Positions 25,801 through 32,874 of a stretch of DNA of 34,723 bases are shown here, in pieces (within the stretch, counting starts at the first letter, position 1; each line of letters starts with the position of its first letter). Position numbers and translations under genes: made by a program. The notes below the pieces were generated by a model, which was not told the DNA's origin, did no database searches, and saw only the letters and a list, made by a program, of their open reading frames with translations. Origin of the DNA: Bordetella parapertussis (GTDB taxonomy: Bacteria > Pseudomonadota > Gammaproteobacteria > Burkholderiales > Burkholderiaceae_C). Location of the stretch: positions 1-34,723 of the forward strand of contig CAMDCZ010000020.1 in NCBI GenBank assembly GCA_945890735.1, written 5' to 3'.

Positions 25801-28800
25801 TCAGGGCTGGTGTTTGGCCAAGACCTGTTGGATCAAGGCCTTGGACCAAGCCGGTTTGTCGGGCGCGTAACGCGCTCGCATCCAAGACAGCAAAGCCACC
25901 ATCTGCGCATCTGACAAGCTGTCCTTGAAACCAGGCATGAAGCCCGCTTGCTTGGACGGCGGTTGCTGGACACCGTGCAACACGACTTGCACCAAGTTGT
26001 CCGGGGTGGCGCTGTGCAAATTGCCATTCAAGGCCAAGGGCAGGTTTTGACCGAGCACCATCGGTCCCTCACCATCGTGGTGGCAAGACCCGCAGCTGCC
26101 TTCAAACTGGCGTTGCGCCGCTGACGGCAGAGGAGCACTTTGGGCCGCGGCTTGCACCCGCCGCAAGGCTTGTTGGCCCAGGGCTTCATCGCTCAAGGCC
26201 TGGGTGGTGGCCGACTGGGGCGTTTGCAAGGCAGCGAGGTAGACCGCCATGGCTTGCAAGTCGTCGTCAGGCACGGTTTGCAAATTGCGCACCACCTGTG
26301 CCATCGGGCCGCTGGCCACGCCATGTAAACCGGTGAAGCCTTGTCGCAGGTAGTTGAAAAAATCCTCGGTGCGCCAGGGCATGGGGGAATCGTTCAAGGC
26401 GGTAAGCGCTGGTGCATGCCAACCATCGACCCATGCCCCTTGCAAATAAGCACGGGTGTTTTTTTCGGCCCCCAACCAGTTGCGCGGTGTGTGACACGCG
26501 CCGCAATGCGCCACGCCATTGACCAGGTATTCGCCTCGGTTCCACGCCGCACTTTGGCTGGCGTCATAGCGGTAAGGGCTGGCCTGGTGAAACAAGCCAT
26601 TCCACACTGCCATCAGCGGTCGCCAGCCCAAACCCGCGGCCATGTTTGCAGCTGGCGTGGCTTGGGGCACCGCGGGCTGGTTCATCAACCAGGCGTACAA
26701 AGCGGTCAGGTCTTCGTCGCTCATTTTGGCAAACGCGGTGTAGGGAAACACGGGGTACAGGGCGTGGCCGTCGCGAGACACCCCCTGGCGCATCGCGCGT
26801 TCAAAAGCCTCGTAAGACCAAGCCCCCAGACCGGTCTGCATGTCGGGTGTCAAGTTGGTGCTGTAGACCGTGCCAAAGGCGGTTTGAAAAGCTTGACCAC
26901 CTGCAAAGGGTTCGCCTTGGTCGCTGGTGTGGCAGGTGATGCAGTTGCCCAACGCCGCCAGTTGCGCGCCGCGTGCCAACACCGCTGGGCTGACCTGCGG
27001 CAGGGCGCGGCTGGTGAGCGCAGGCAAGGCTGCGTTCCAACCCAGCACGCTGGCGGCCAAGCCCAACACCGCCAAAGCGCCGCCAGTGGCTTGCTTCCAA
27101 CGTCGGCGCCAACCAGACACAGCACCCGGCTGCGACGAGGGTGAGGGCTTGACTGTTTCGGCGGCAGGCGTGTGTTGAGCCGGCGCTGGCAAAGGGTGCA
27201 AAGCGGCTCGCACCACCTCCGGTGTGAATGGCGGGTTGCGAAAGCGGATGCCCGTCGCATCAAAGATCGCATTGGCGATGGCCGCGGTGCCTGGCACCGA
27301 TGAGGATTCACCTGCGCCCAAGGGGTCTGCCAAAGGCCGGGGCATTTGCACCACTTCAATCACGGGTACTTGGCGGAAACCCAAAATCGGGTAACTGCCC
27401 CACTCTGCACTGGTGACCCGGCCGTCGCTGCGGTCGGTTTGCACCTGCTCCATCAAAGCGCGGCTGGTGGTTTGCAAAACATTGCCGTGTATTTGCTGCT
27501 CCACGCCTTTGGGGTTGACGACCATGCCCGCGTCGTGGCCGACCACGACCCGCTTGACCTGCACCTCGCCGGTGGTTTTGTGGACCCAAACATCGGCCAC
27601 CCAAGCCGCCCAAGCCGCGCCAAAGCCAGGCCATTTGCTGTGGGTGTACCGCGCATACGCCATGCCCTGCCCGACCAACCAATCGCCCTCGGGCGCTTGC
27701 GCTTGGGGTTGGGTGTGCGCGCGCCAACCCGCTTTGTCGGCGGTGGCCTGCACCATCTCACGGGCGCGTTCATCGCTGAGGTGTTGCAAGCGGTATTGCA
27801 ACGGGTCCATGCCCGCGGCATGGGCCAATTCGTCAATGAAGCTCTCGTGGGCAAACGCATTGGGCAAGGCGGAAACACCGCGTAACCAAGAGGCCCGCAA
27901 TATCGGCGGCATGTCGTTGACCGTGACCCGCAAATCGGGGTAGTCGTATGGCGGGCGCGCGGTGCGGTCACCCATCTCGAAAGCCTGTGCCACTGGCTCG
28001 ACCGTGCGGGTGAGCAGCATGGCCAATGTGGTCGCGCCGTTGGACGGGTAAGCGGTTTGGAAGTCGTAGCCCATGGGCTCGCCTTGCGGGTTCAAGCCAC
28101 CGCGCACCTGCATGAGTTGCGCCGCGCCCTTGGGCTCCCACAGGTGTTCTTGGGCGCGGGTGAGTTGCACCCGCACCGGCGCACCCACGGCCTTGGACAA
28201 CAGGGCTGCATCGGCGGCCACATCGTCTGCGCCATTGCGCCCATAGCAACCCGCGGCCTCCATGCGGATCACGTTGACCTCGGTGTCATGCACACCACAC
28301 AAGCGGGCCAAATCCGCGCGCAAGGCATGGGGGTTTTGGGTGCCGGCCCAGACCAACAAGCGGTGGGGCGTGTTGTCCAGGTTCAACCAATGCGCCACGG
28401 CACACGACGGCCCGATGCTGGCGTGGAGTTGGTAAGGCCACACATAGGTGCGTTGCAGCGTGTGGCTGGCGTCGGCCAACGCCTGGTCCACCCAGCCTTC
28501 GTTGACCACCTCACGCGGTGTGCTGGGGTTGGCACGGATCGCGTTTTCCAGGTCATCGGTCGAGGGCATGCCCGGCCAGGGCTTCCAATGCACGCTCAAT
28601 TCGCGCATGGCTTGCTCGGCATGCTCTTCACGTTCGGCCACCACGCCCACAAAATCACCCTGCACCACCACGCCACGGATGCCGGGGATGTGGGCAATCG
28701 ACTGTGCATCCACGCGTTCCAGGGTGCGGCCAATGAAGTCGCCACTGTCGGCACCCGCGTAAGGCGGGCGGATCACCCGGCCATGCAACATGCCGGGCAT

Positions 28801-29445
28801 GCGCATGTCATGCACATAGACCAAATCGGCAAACACCTTGGACGGGATGTCCACGCGCGGCAAGCTTTGTCCCACGGTGTGGTGTTGCGCAACCGACTTC
28901 AAAGGCGTGCGGATGTCCAGGGGCAGTTCAATCGACTGCCCTTGCAACAGCTCAGCCACCCGCAGGCGGGCTGATGAGGGCCCTTGCAAAACACCGGCGT
29001 TGCATTGCACTTGGTCCAAAGGCACTTGCCAGCGTTGTGCCGCTTGTTGGCGCAACCACAAGCTGGCCTGTGCAGCCGCTGCTCGCAAGGGCGCGGCATG
29101 CACTTGGATCGAGGCACTGGCAATCGTCGCACCTTGGTTGGGAGAGACATCGGTCATGCCCATCAGCACATGAATCTGTTCGGGCGGGGTATTGAGTTCT
29201 TCGGCAACCAATTGGGTCAAGGCGGTGCGCAAGCCAGTGCCCAAATCCACATGACCGTGCAAGGCCGTCACACTCGCGTCGTCCCACAGCGCCAGCAAAC
29301 ACTCTGGACCCTCACTGACGTCGCTGTACACAAAAGGGGGTTGACCCGCGGCAGGCGGGGCGGCTGGCAAGGGTGGGCGCACGATGCGCAACACCCCGGT
29401 GCAGTGGAAGAGGTCTTCGCGTGAATGAACCTGTTGGGCGCGCAT
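25801..29445 (-). CDS. nicB: Nicotinate dehydrogenase large subunit, molybdenum hydroxylase fused to triheme cytochrome c (NicB-like)
   Basis: The 1214-residue protein resembles NicB of Pseudomonas, which with NicA hydroxylates nicotinate to 6-hydroxynicotinate and feeds electrons to the respiratory chain. Residues about 1-760 form a xanthine-dehydrogenase/IorB-type molybdopterin domain with the catalytic Glu713 in GAGESSSVPGTAA. A basic stretch (WRRRWK) precedes one membrane helix (about 788-810). After it come three c-type heme motifs: CITCH at 835, CGACH at 981 and CGSCH at 1118. This predicts Moco inside and hemes outside by the positive-inside rule. The ATG at 29445 lies 4 nt after nicA; a GTG at 29463 is possible. 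Other Moco substrates (isoquinoline, aldehydes) are possible; the hnr and ena neighbours favour nicotinate. Confidence 0.78.
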   Translation of the reverse strand: MRAQQVHSREDLFHCTGVLRIVRPPLPAAPPAAGQPPFVYSDVSEGPECLLALWDDASVTALHGHVDLGTGLRTALTQLVAEELNTPPEQIHVLMGMTDVSPNQGATIASASIQVHAAPLRAAAAQASLWLRQQAAQRWQVPLDQVQCNAGVLQGPSSARLRVAELLQGQSIELPLDIRTPLKSVAQHHTVGQSLPRVDIPSKVFADLVYVHDMRMPGMLHGRVIRPPYAGADSGDFIGRTLERVDAQSIAHIPGIRGVVVQGDFVGVVAEREEHAEQAMRELSVHWKPWPGMPSTDDLENAIRANPSTPREVVNEGWVDQALADASHTLQRTYVWPYQLHASIGPSCAVAHWLNLDNTPHRLLVWAGTQNPHALRADLARLCGVHDTEVNVIRMEAAGCYGRNGADDVAADAALLSKAVGAPVRVQLTRAQEHLWEPKGAAQLMQVRGGLNPQGEPMGYDFQTAYPSNGATTLAMLLTRTVEPVAQAFEMGDRTARPPYDYPDLRVTVNDMPPILRASWLRGVSALPNAFAHESFIDELAHAAGMDPLQYRLQHLSDERAREMVQATADKAGWRAHTQPQAQAPEGDWLVGQGMAYARYTHSKWPGFGAAWAAWVADVWVHKTTGEVQVKRVVVGHDAGMVVNPKGVEQQIHGNVLQTTSRALMEQVQTDRSDGRVTSAEWGSYPILGFRQVPVIEVVQMPRPLADPLGAGESSSVPGTAAIANAIFDATGIRFRNPPFTPEVVRAALHPLPAPAQHTPAAETVKPSPSSQPGAVSGWRRRWKQATGGALAVLGLAASVLGWNAALPALTSRALPQVSPAVLARGAQLAALGNCITCHTSDQGEPFAGGQAFQTAFGTVYSTNLTPDMQTGLGAWSYEAFERAMRQGVSRDGHALYPVFPYTAFAKMSDEDLTALYAWLMNQPAVPQATPAANMAAGLGWRPLMAVWNGLFHQASPYRYDASQSAAWNRGEYLVNGVAHCGACHTPRNWLGAEKNTRAYLQGAWVDGWHAPALTALNDSPMPWRTEDFFNYLRQGFTGLHGVASGPMAQVVRNLQTVPDDDLQAMAVYLAALQTPQSATTQALSDEALGQQALRRVQAAAQSAPLPSAAQRQFEGSCGSCHHDGEGPMVLGQNLPLALNGNLHSATPDNLVQVVLHGVQQPPSKQAGFMPGFKDSLSDAQMVALLSWMRARYAPDKPAWSKALIQQVLAKHQP

Positions 29446-29449
29446 GGTG

Positions 29450-29938
29450 TCAGACGGCCGCACGCATCAACTGGGCGGCACGCTGAACCGCGGCCACGAT
29501 CTCAACGTGTGTGCCGCAGCGGCACAGGTTGCCCGACAAGGCTTGGCGAATCAGTGATTCACTGGGATCAGGATGACGCTCGAGCAAGGCCACGGTCACC
29601 ATCACCATGCCATTCAAACAATAGCCGCATTGCGCGGCTTGTTGTTCGATGAATGCTTGTTGCACCGGATGGGGCCGCTGGGCATGGCCCAAGCCCTCGG
29701 CGGTGGTGATGTCGCGGTGTTGGATCTCGAGGGCTGGGATGACACAAGCACGCGCAGGCACCCCGTCGACCAACACGGTACAGGCGCCACACTCACCCAA
29801 ACCGCAACCGTACTTGGGGCTGTTGAGCCCCAAGTCGTTGCGCAACACATGCAAAAGCGAGGCCGACGAAGTCAGACGGCGTTCGACCGACTGGCCATTG
29901 ACTTGCAAACAAACGTCGGTAGTCCTCGGCTTTGGCAT
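29450..29938 (-). CDS. nicA: Nicotinate dehydrogenase small [2Fe-2S] subunit (NicA-like)
   Basis: This 162-residue protein is the electron-transfer subunit of the molybdenum hydroxylase. It carries a plant-ferredoxin-type [2Fe-2S] site (Cys45, Cys50, Cys53, Cys65; motif CGLGECGAC) and a second, helical [2Fe-2S] domain (Cys104, Cys107, Cys139, Cys141; motifs QCGYCLNGM and NLCRCGTH). That order is typical of XDH-family small subunits. It passes electrons from Moco to the heme domains of NicB. It has no signal peptide, in keeping with a cytoplasmic Moco domain. The ATG at 29938 is 21 nt after the nicotinamidase stop; the ribosome site is weak. Confidence 0.82.
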   Translation of the reverse strand: MPKPRTTDVCLQVNGQSVERRLTSSASLLHVLRNDLGLNSPKYGCGLGECGACTVLVDGVPARACVIPALEIQHRDITTAEGLGHAQRPHPVQQAFIEQQAAQCGYCLNGMVMVTVALLERHPDPSESLIRQALSGNLCRCGTHVEIVAAVQRAAQLMRAAV

Positions 29939-29959
29939 GGGTTGACCCGCAGCGCAGAC

Positions 29960-30682
29960 TCAGCCGATTTGAATGTCGCTGGACTGGATGCGTTTGACAC
30001 CTTTGGCAGCCATGCTTTTCCAAGCCGCGGCCAAAGAACCGTTGAGATCGATGGCGCGGCAGGCGTCTTCCACCACATAGGTTTCAAAGCCAGCGGCACG
30101 GGCATCCATGGCGGTCCAGGCCACGCAGAAGTCAGTGGCCAAGCCTGTGACGAACACGGTTTTGATGCCGCGTTGCTTCAAGTAGCCGGACAAGCCTGTG
30201 GCGGTTTTGGCATCGGCTTCCATGAAGGCCGAATAGCTGTCAACCTTGGGGTGGTAGCCCTTGCGGATGATCAACTGGGCAGAAGGCAAAGCCAGGTCGG
30301 GGTGCAACTCAGCGTCTTTCGTGCCTTGCACACAGTGGTCAGGCCAGAGCACTTGCATGCCATAAGACAGCTTGGTGGTCTCAAACGGTTTTTTGCCGGC
30401 GTAAGCGGATGCAAAGGAAGCGTGGCCCTGGGTATGCCAGTCTTGCGTGACCACGATGTTTTCAAACGCGGCAGAGATGCGGTTGATGACAGGGACCACC
30501 TCTTGGCCTTTGGCCACAGGCAAGGTACCGCCTTCGACAAAACAGTTTTGCACGTCCACCGCGATCAACACCGATTTCGATCCGGGTTTGATGGAGGAGG
30601 CTGCCATGGCCCAAGGCGCCACTGCACCGAGCACACCCAACGAGCCCATGGCTGTCAAAAGTTTCCTGCGATCTGTTTTCAT
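29960..30682 (-). CDS. pncA: Nicotinamidase (isochorismatase family) with a Tat signal peptide
   Basis: Isochorismatase-fold hydrolase of 240 residues with a full nicotinamidase set. The catalytic triad is Asp43 (AVDVQNCF), Lys140 (RKGYHP) and Cys185 (GLATDFCVAWTA), and the metal ligands are Asp80, His82 (QDWHTQGH) and His115 (WPDHC). It would convert nicotinamide to nicotinate for NicAB. Unusually it begins with a twin-arginine signal (TDRRKLLTAMG, a hydrophobic stretch, then AMA-A near residue 27), predicting export of the folded enzyme to the periplasm. The ATG at 30682 has GGAG 7 nt upstream; earlier in-frame codons lack this. It lies 50 nt after the PF06684 gene. Another amide substrate cannot be excluded. 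Confidence 0.8.
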   Translation of the reverse strand: MKTDRRKLLTAMGSLGVLGAVAPWAMAASSIKPGSKSVLIAVDVQNCFVEGGTLPVAKGQEVVPVINRISAAFENIVVTQDWHTQGHASFASAYAGKKPFETTKLSYGMQVLWPDHCVQGTKDAELHPDLALPSAQLIIRKGYHPKVDSYSAFMEADAKTATGLSGYLKQRGIKTVFVTGLATDFCVAWTAMDARAAGFETYVVEDACRAIDLNGSLAAAWKSMAAKGVKRIQSSDIQIG

Positions 30683-30732
30683 CTTCGATCTCCACTTCAA
30701 AAAAACGCACAACCCGTGCGTGGGGAATAGGT

Positions 30733-31317
30733 TCAACGCAGGCCGTCGGTGCCCACGATTTCATGCGCTTGCAAGCCGCCAATGCGCGGGTGCGGACGAC
30801 CGCTGTCGGTGACCACCACCGCAACCAGGATTTCATGGGCGCGCGGCGCGTCGCTCACGCGTGCTTCCATGGCGTCAAAGTGGCTGCGCACAAAGGCTGC
30901 GTCCTTGTGGCCCAGAGGCACATCGATCGCGGTGCCCAAGCCGCCTTGTTTTTTCGCCGAGGGTACCAGCGCTGCGCCTTTGCTGACGGCTTTGCGCAAA
31001 GGCGCGCCCAGCTTGGGGTGCAGAATGGCTGCCGCATGTTCGAGCTCGCCACCCTCGCCCACGATGGCGGCTTTGCCATAGCTTTGCGCTTGCTCGGGCG
31101 CGATGCCCAATGCCTTGACGCAACGTTCGCCCAACAAACCACCCAGCTCTTCGCCGATGTCGATCAATTGGTCCAGGTTGTCGCTGAAACGGCCTGCATA
31201 GGGGTTGGCGATCACCGCCATGGCCAAAGCGCGGCGGGTGGGTGGGTTCACCGCTTGGCCGCCTTCTTGCAGCACCTCGTCAACCTGCACGGTGATTTTT
31301 CGAATCTGGGCTTTCAT
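30733..31317 (-). CDS. PF06684 (AA_synth/DUF1185) family protein, copy 1; function unknown
   Basis: The 194-residue protein belongs to the family labelled 'amino acid synthesis', a name based on context and not on a shown activity. It is a paralogue of the gene before it. Both share ANPYAG/RNPYAG (residue 38 here), SYGK-x-AIVG with GELEHA (79-93), LVPSAKK, DVPLGHKDAAFVRSHFD and a C-terminal SDAPRAHEI. No signal peptide or membrane helix is seen. AGGAG 6 nt before the ATG at 31317 fixes the start. It lies between hnr and the nicotinate hydroxylase genes, so a role in the ring-reduction or ring-opening part of the route, or as half of a heteromer with copy 2, is an inference. Confidence 0.75.
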   Translation of the reverse strand: MKAQIRKITVQVDEVLQEGGQAVNPPTRRALAMAVIANPYAGRFSDNLDQLIDIGEELGGLLGERCVKALGIAPEQAQSYGKAAIVGEGGELEHAAAILHPKLGAPLRKAVSKGAALVPSAKKQGGLGTAIDVPLGHKDAAFVRSHFDAMEARVSDAPRAHEILVAVVVTDSGRPHPRIGGLQAHEIVGTDGLR

Positions 31318-31334
31318 CTGTGTCTCCTGCGCGT

Positions 31335-31991
31335 TCAGCGCAATCCATTCCATTGGCTGATGTCTTGGGCGGCCAAGCCACCGACCCGGGCATGCACCCG
31401 TCCACCGGTGCCCATGGCCAAGATCAGCACGATTTCATCTGCGCGTGGCGCACCCGGCACCCGCACCTCGATCGCATCGAAATGGCCGCGCACGTAACTG
31501 GCGTTGATGTGGGTGAGCGGCACGTCCAGCGTGACCCCCGGCGGGCCGACTTTTTTGGTGGACGGCACGATGGCCAGCGCATTGCCAGGTTGACCCGTGG
31601 TGTGGGTGCCACCGCCGCCTTGGGTGTAGGCAGCACGGTCGCCTTTCCAACCCAACAACTCGCGCATCGCATAGCCACCCGGCACATGCCACAGGGCGCC
31701 GTGCTCGAGCTCACCGGCCGCGCCAACGATCGCGCCCTTGCCATAACTTTCAATGGCGTCGGGTGAAACAGCCATGGCCTGGCAAAGTTGCTTGGCCAAA
31801 TCCACGCCCAAAGGGTTCAGGGCTTCCATCATCGGCAGGATGTCTGCGTGGTAAAGACCTGCGTATGGGTTGCGCAGCACCGCGGCAATCGCGCCGCGCC
31901 GCAAAGGTGTCTCGGCCACCGGACCCATCTCGTGGTGGATCTCTTCCACCTGGGTCAAGATCCGTCGGACATCAATCAGTGCTGCGCTCAA
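31335..31991 (-). CDS. PF06684 (AA_synth/DUF1185) family protein, copy 2; function unknown
   Basis: This 218-residue paralogue of the next gene shares RNPYAG (41-45), SYGKGAIVGAAGELEH (82-97), IVPSTKK, DVPLTHINASYVRGHFDA and VPGAPRADEI. It carries an extra stretch of roughly 24 residues with a glycine-rich TQGGGGTHTTG that copy 1 lacks, so the two are not interchangeable copies. The start is a TTG at 31991 that overlaps the stop of the UPF0280 gene (TTGA) and has GGAG 7 nt upstream; a GTG at 32000 is the alternative. The tight coupling suggests that the UPF0280 protein and this one act together. Confidence 0.72.
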   Translation of the reverse strand: MSAALIDVRRILTQVEEIHHEMGPVAETPLRRGAIAAVLRNPYAGLYHADILPMMEALNPLGVDLAKQLCQAMAVSPDAIESYGKGAIVGAAGELEHGALWHVPGGYAMRELLGWKGDRAAYTQGGGGTHTTGQPGNALAIVPSTKKVGPPGVTLDVPLTHINASYVRGHFDAIEVRVPGAPRADEIVLILAMGTGGRVHARVGGLAAQDISQWNGLR

Positions 31992-32869
31992 ACCAAACAC
32001 TCCAAGGGTTGCGCCACAGCCACTTGGCCCTGGCAACACAAAAAGGCTGCGTACAGATGGCCACGCTGTTGCATGGCATGGGCACAGTCTAGCCCTTGTT
32101 GCAAAGCGCGGGCCAAATCGGCCAATGGCAGGCTCGGGACATCGACCGTGACCAGCCGATCGCCCAAATCGCAGTCGTCGCGCAGGCTGTTGGCCGGGCG
32201 GCGAACAACGCCTGGGTGGTCGAGGTTGACCGCGTTGGCCACCACGGTGGCGGCCACATCCGCTTGGGCAGCCGTCTGGGCCAACACGGTCACGCTGTCT
32301 GCGATGCCCATGGACAAGCTGCGTCCACGCCAACCGCTGGTGGCCACGCCGCGCACCGGCATCTCATGGCTCAACTGAAATGCACCCTCCACCACCAAAT
32401 CGCTGCGTGGGTCGCTGACCAAGGCGGCTTGCAAATCACGCACCAAGCCGATTTGGAAACTTTGTCCATCGGCCAAATGCACAGCGATGTCGCCACCATT
32501 GTTCACGTACGCGCGTTCGATACCGGGCTGGACCAAGGCATGCAGCACCGCCTGCGCCACCGCGCCAGCCACCGCCGCCATGGGCGTGATGAACCCGTCG
32601 GGCGTGGCCCACGCAGCTTGGTGCGCGGCTTGCCACATCTGCTGCGCCACCGGGCCTTGCAGACCCGCACCGAGGGGGCCGCTGACCGGGGCACGCAAAG
32701 CGGGAAGTTCGCGCACCAAGCTGGGCAACAGGGTTTCAAACACCAGCCACGCCTGCGCCACCGCGCGGTCCACCACAGCGGGTGACCCATCGGCTTGCAA
32801 AACGATGTCGATCGGACCGTGCTGGAAATGCCAACGCGCGTCACCCAGGGATTGGCGAGTGGCTTGCAT
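31988..32869 (-). CDS. UPF0280 (ApbE-like superfamily) protein; function unknown
   Basis: The 293-residue protein matches the UPF0280 pattern: GFITPMAAVAGAVAQAVL (92-109), AYVNNGGDIAVHL with NNGGD at 123-127, and RGVATSGWRGRSLSMGIADS. UPF0280 is structurally related to ApbE, whose members trim FAD or attach FMN covalently to proteins, but UPF0280 itself has no assigned reaction. No signal peptide is seen, unlike typical periplasmic ApbE. The ATG at 32869 lies 5 nt after the hnr stop, with only a weak ribosome site, so translation is probably coupled to hnr. A link to the flavin of 6-hydroxynicotinate reductase is an inference. Confidence 0.75.
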   Translation of the reverse strand: MQATRQSLGDARWHFQHGPIDIVLQADGSPAVVDRAVAQAWLVFETLLPSLVRELPALRAPVSGPLGAGLQGPVAQQMWQAAHQAAWATPDGFITPMAAVAGAVAQAVLHALVQPGIERAYVNNGGDIAVHLADGQSFQIGLVRDLQAALVSDPRSDLVVEGAFQLSHEMPVRGVATSGWRGRSLSMGIADSVTVLAQTAAQADVAATVVANAVNLDHPGVVRRPANSLRDDCDLGDRLVTVDVPSLPLADLARALQQGLDCAHAMQQRGHLYAAFLCCQGQVAVAQPLECLV

Positions 32870-32874
32870 CGGGG

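Noticed and set aside
25801..29938. Carbon monoxide dehydrogenase or plain isoquinoline oxidoreductase for the nicAB pair
   Set aside because: There is no FAD-binding medium subunit as in CO dehydrogenase, the triheme fusion is NicB-like, and the hnr, ena and pncA neighbours fit nicotinate better; substrate proof is still lacking.
29960..30682. Isochorismatase of siderophore synthesis (EntB-like)
   Set aside because: The DWHTQGH metal motif, WPDHC and the C185 context match nicotinamidases, and no siderophore genes are near.
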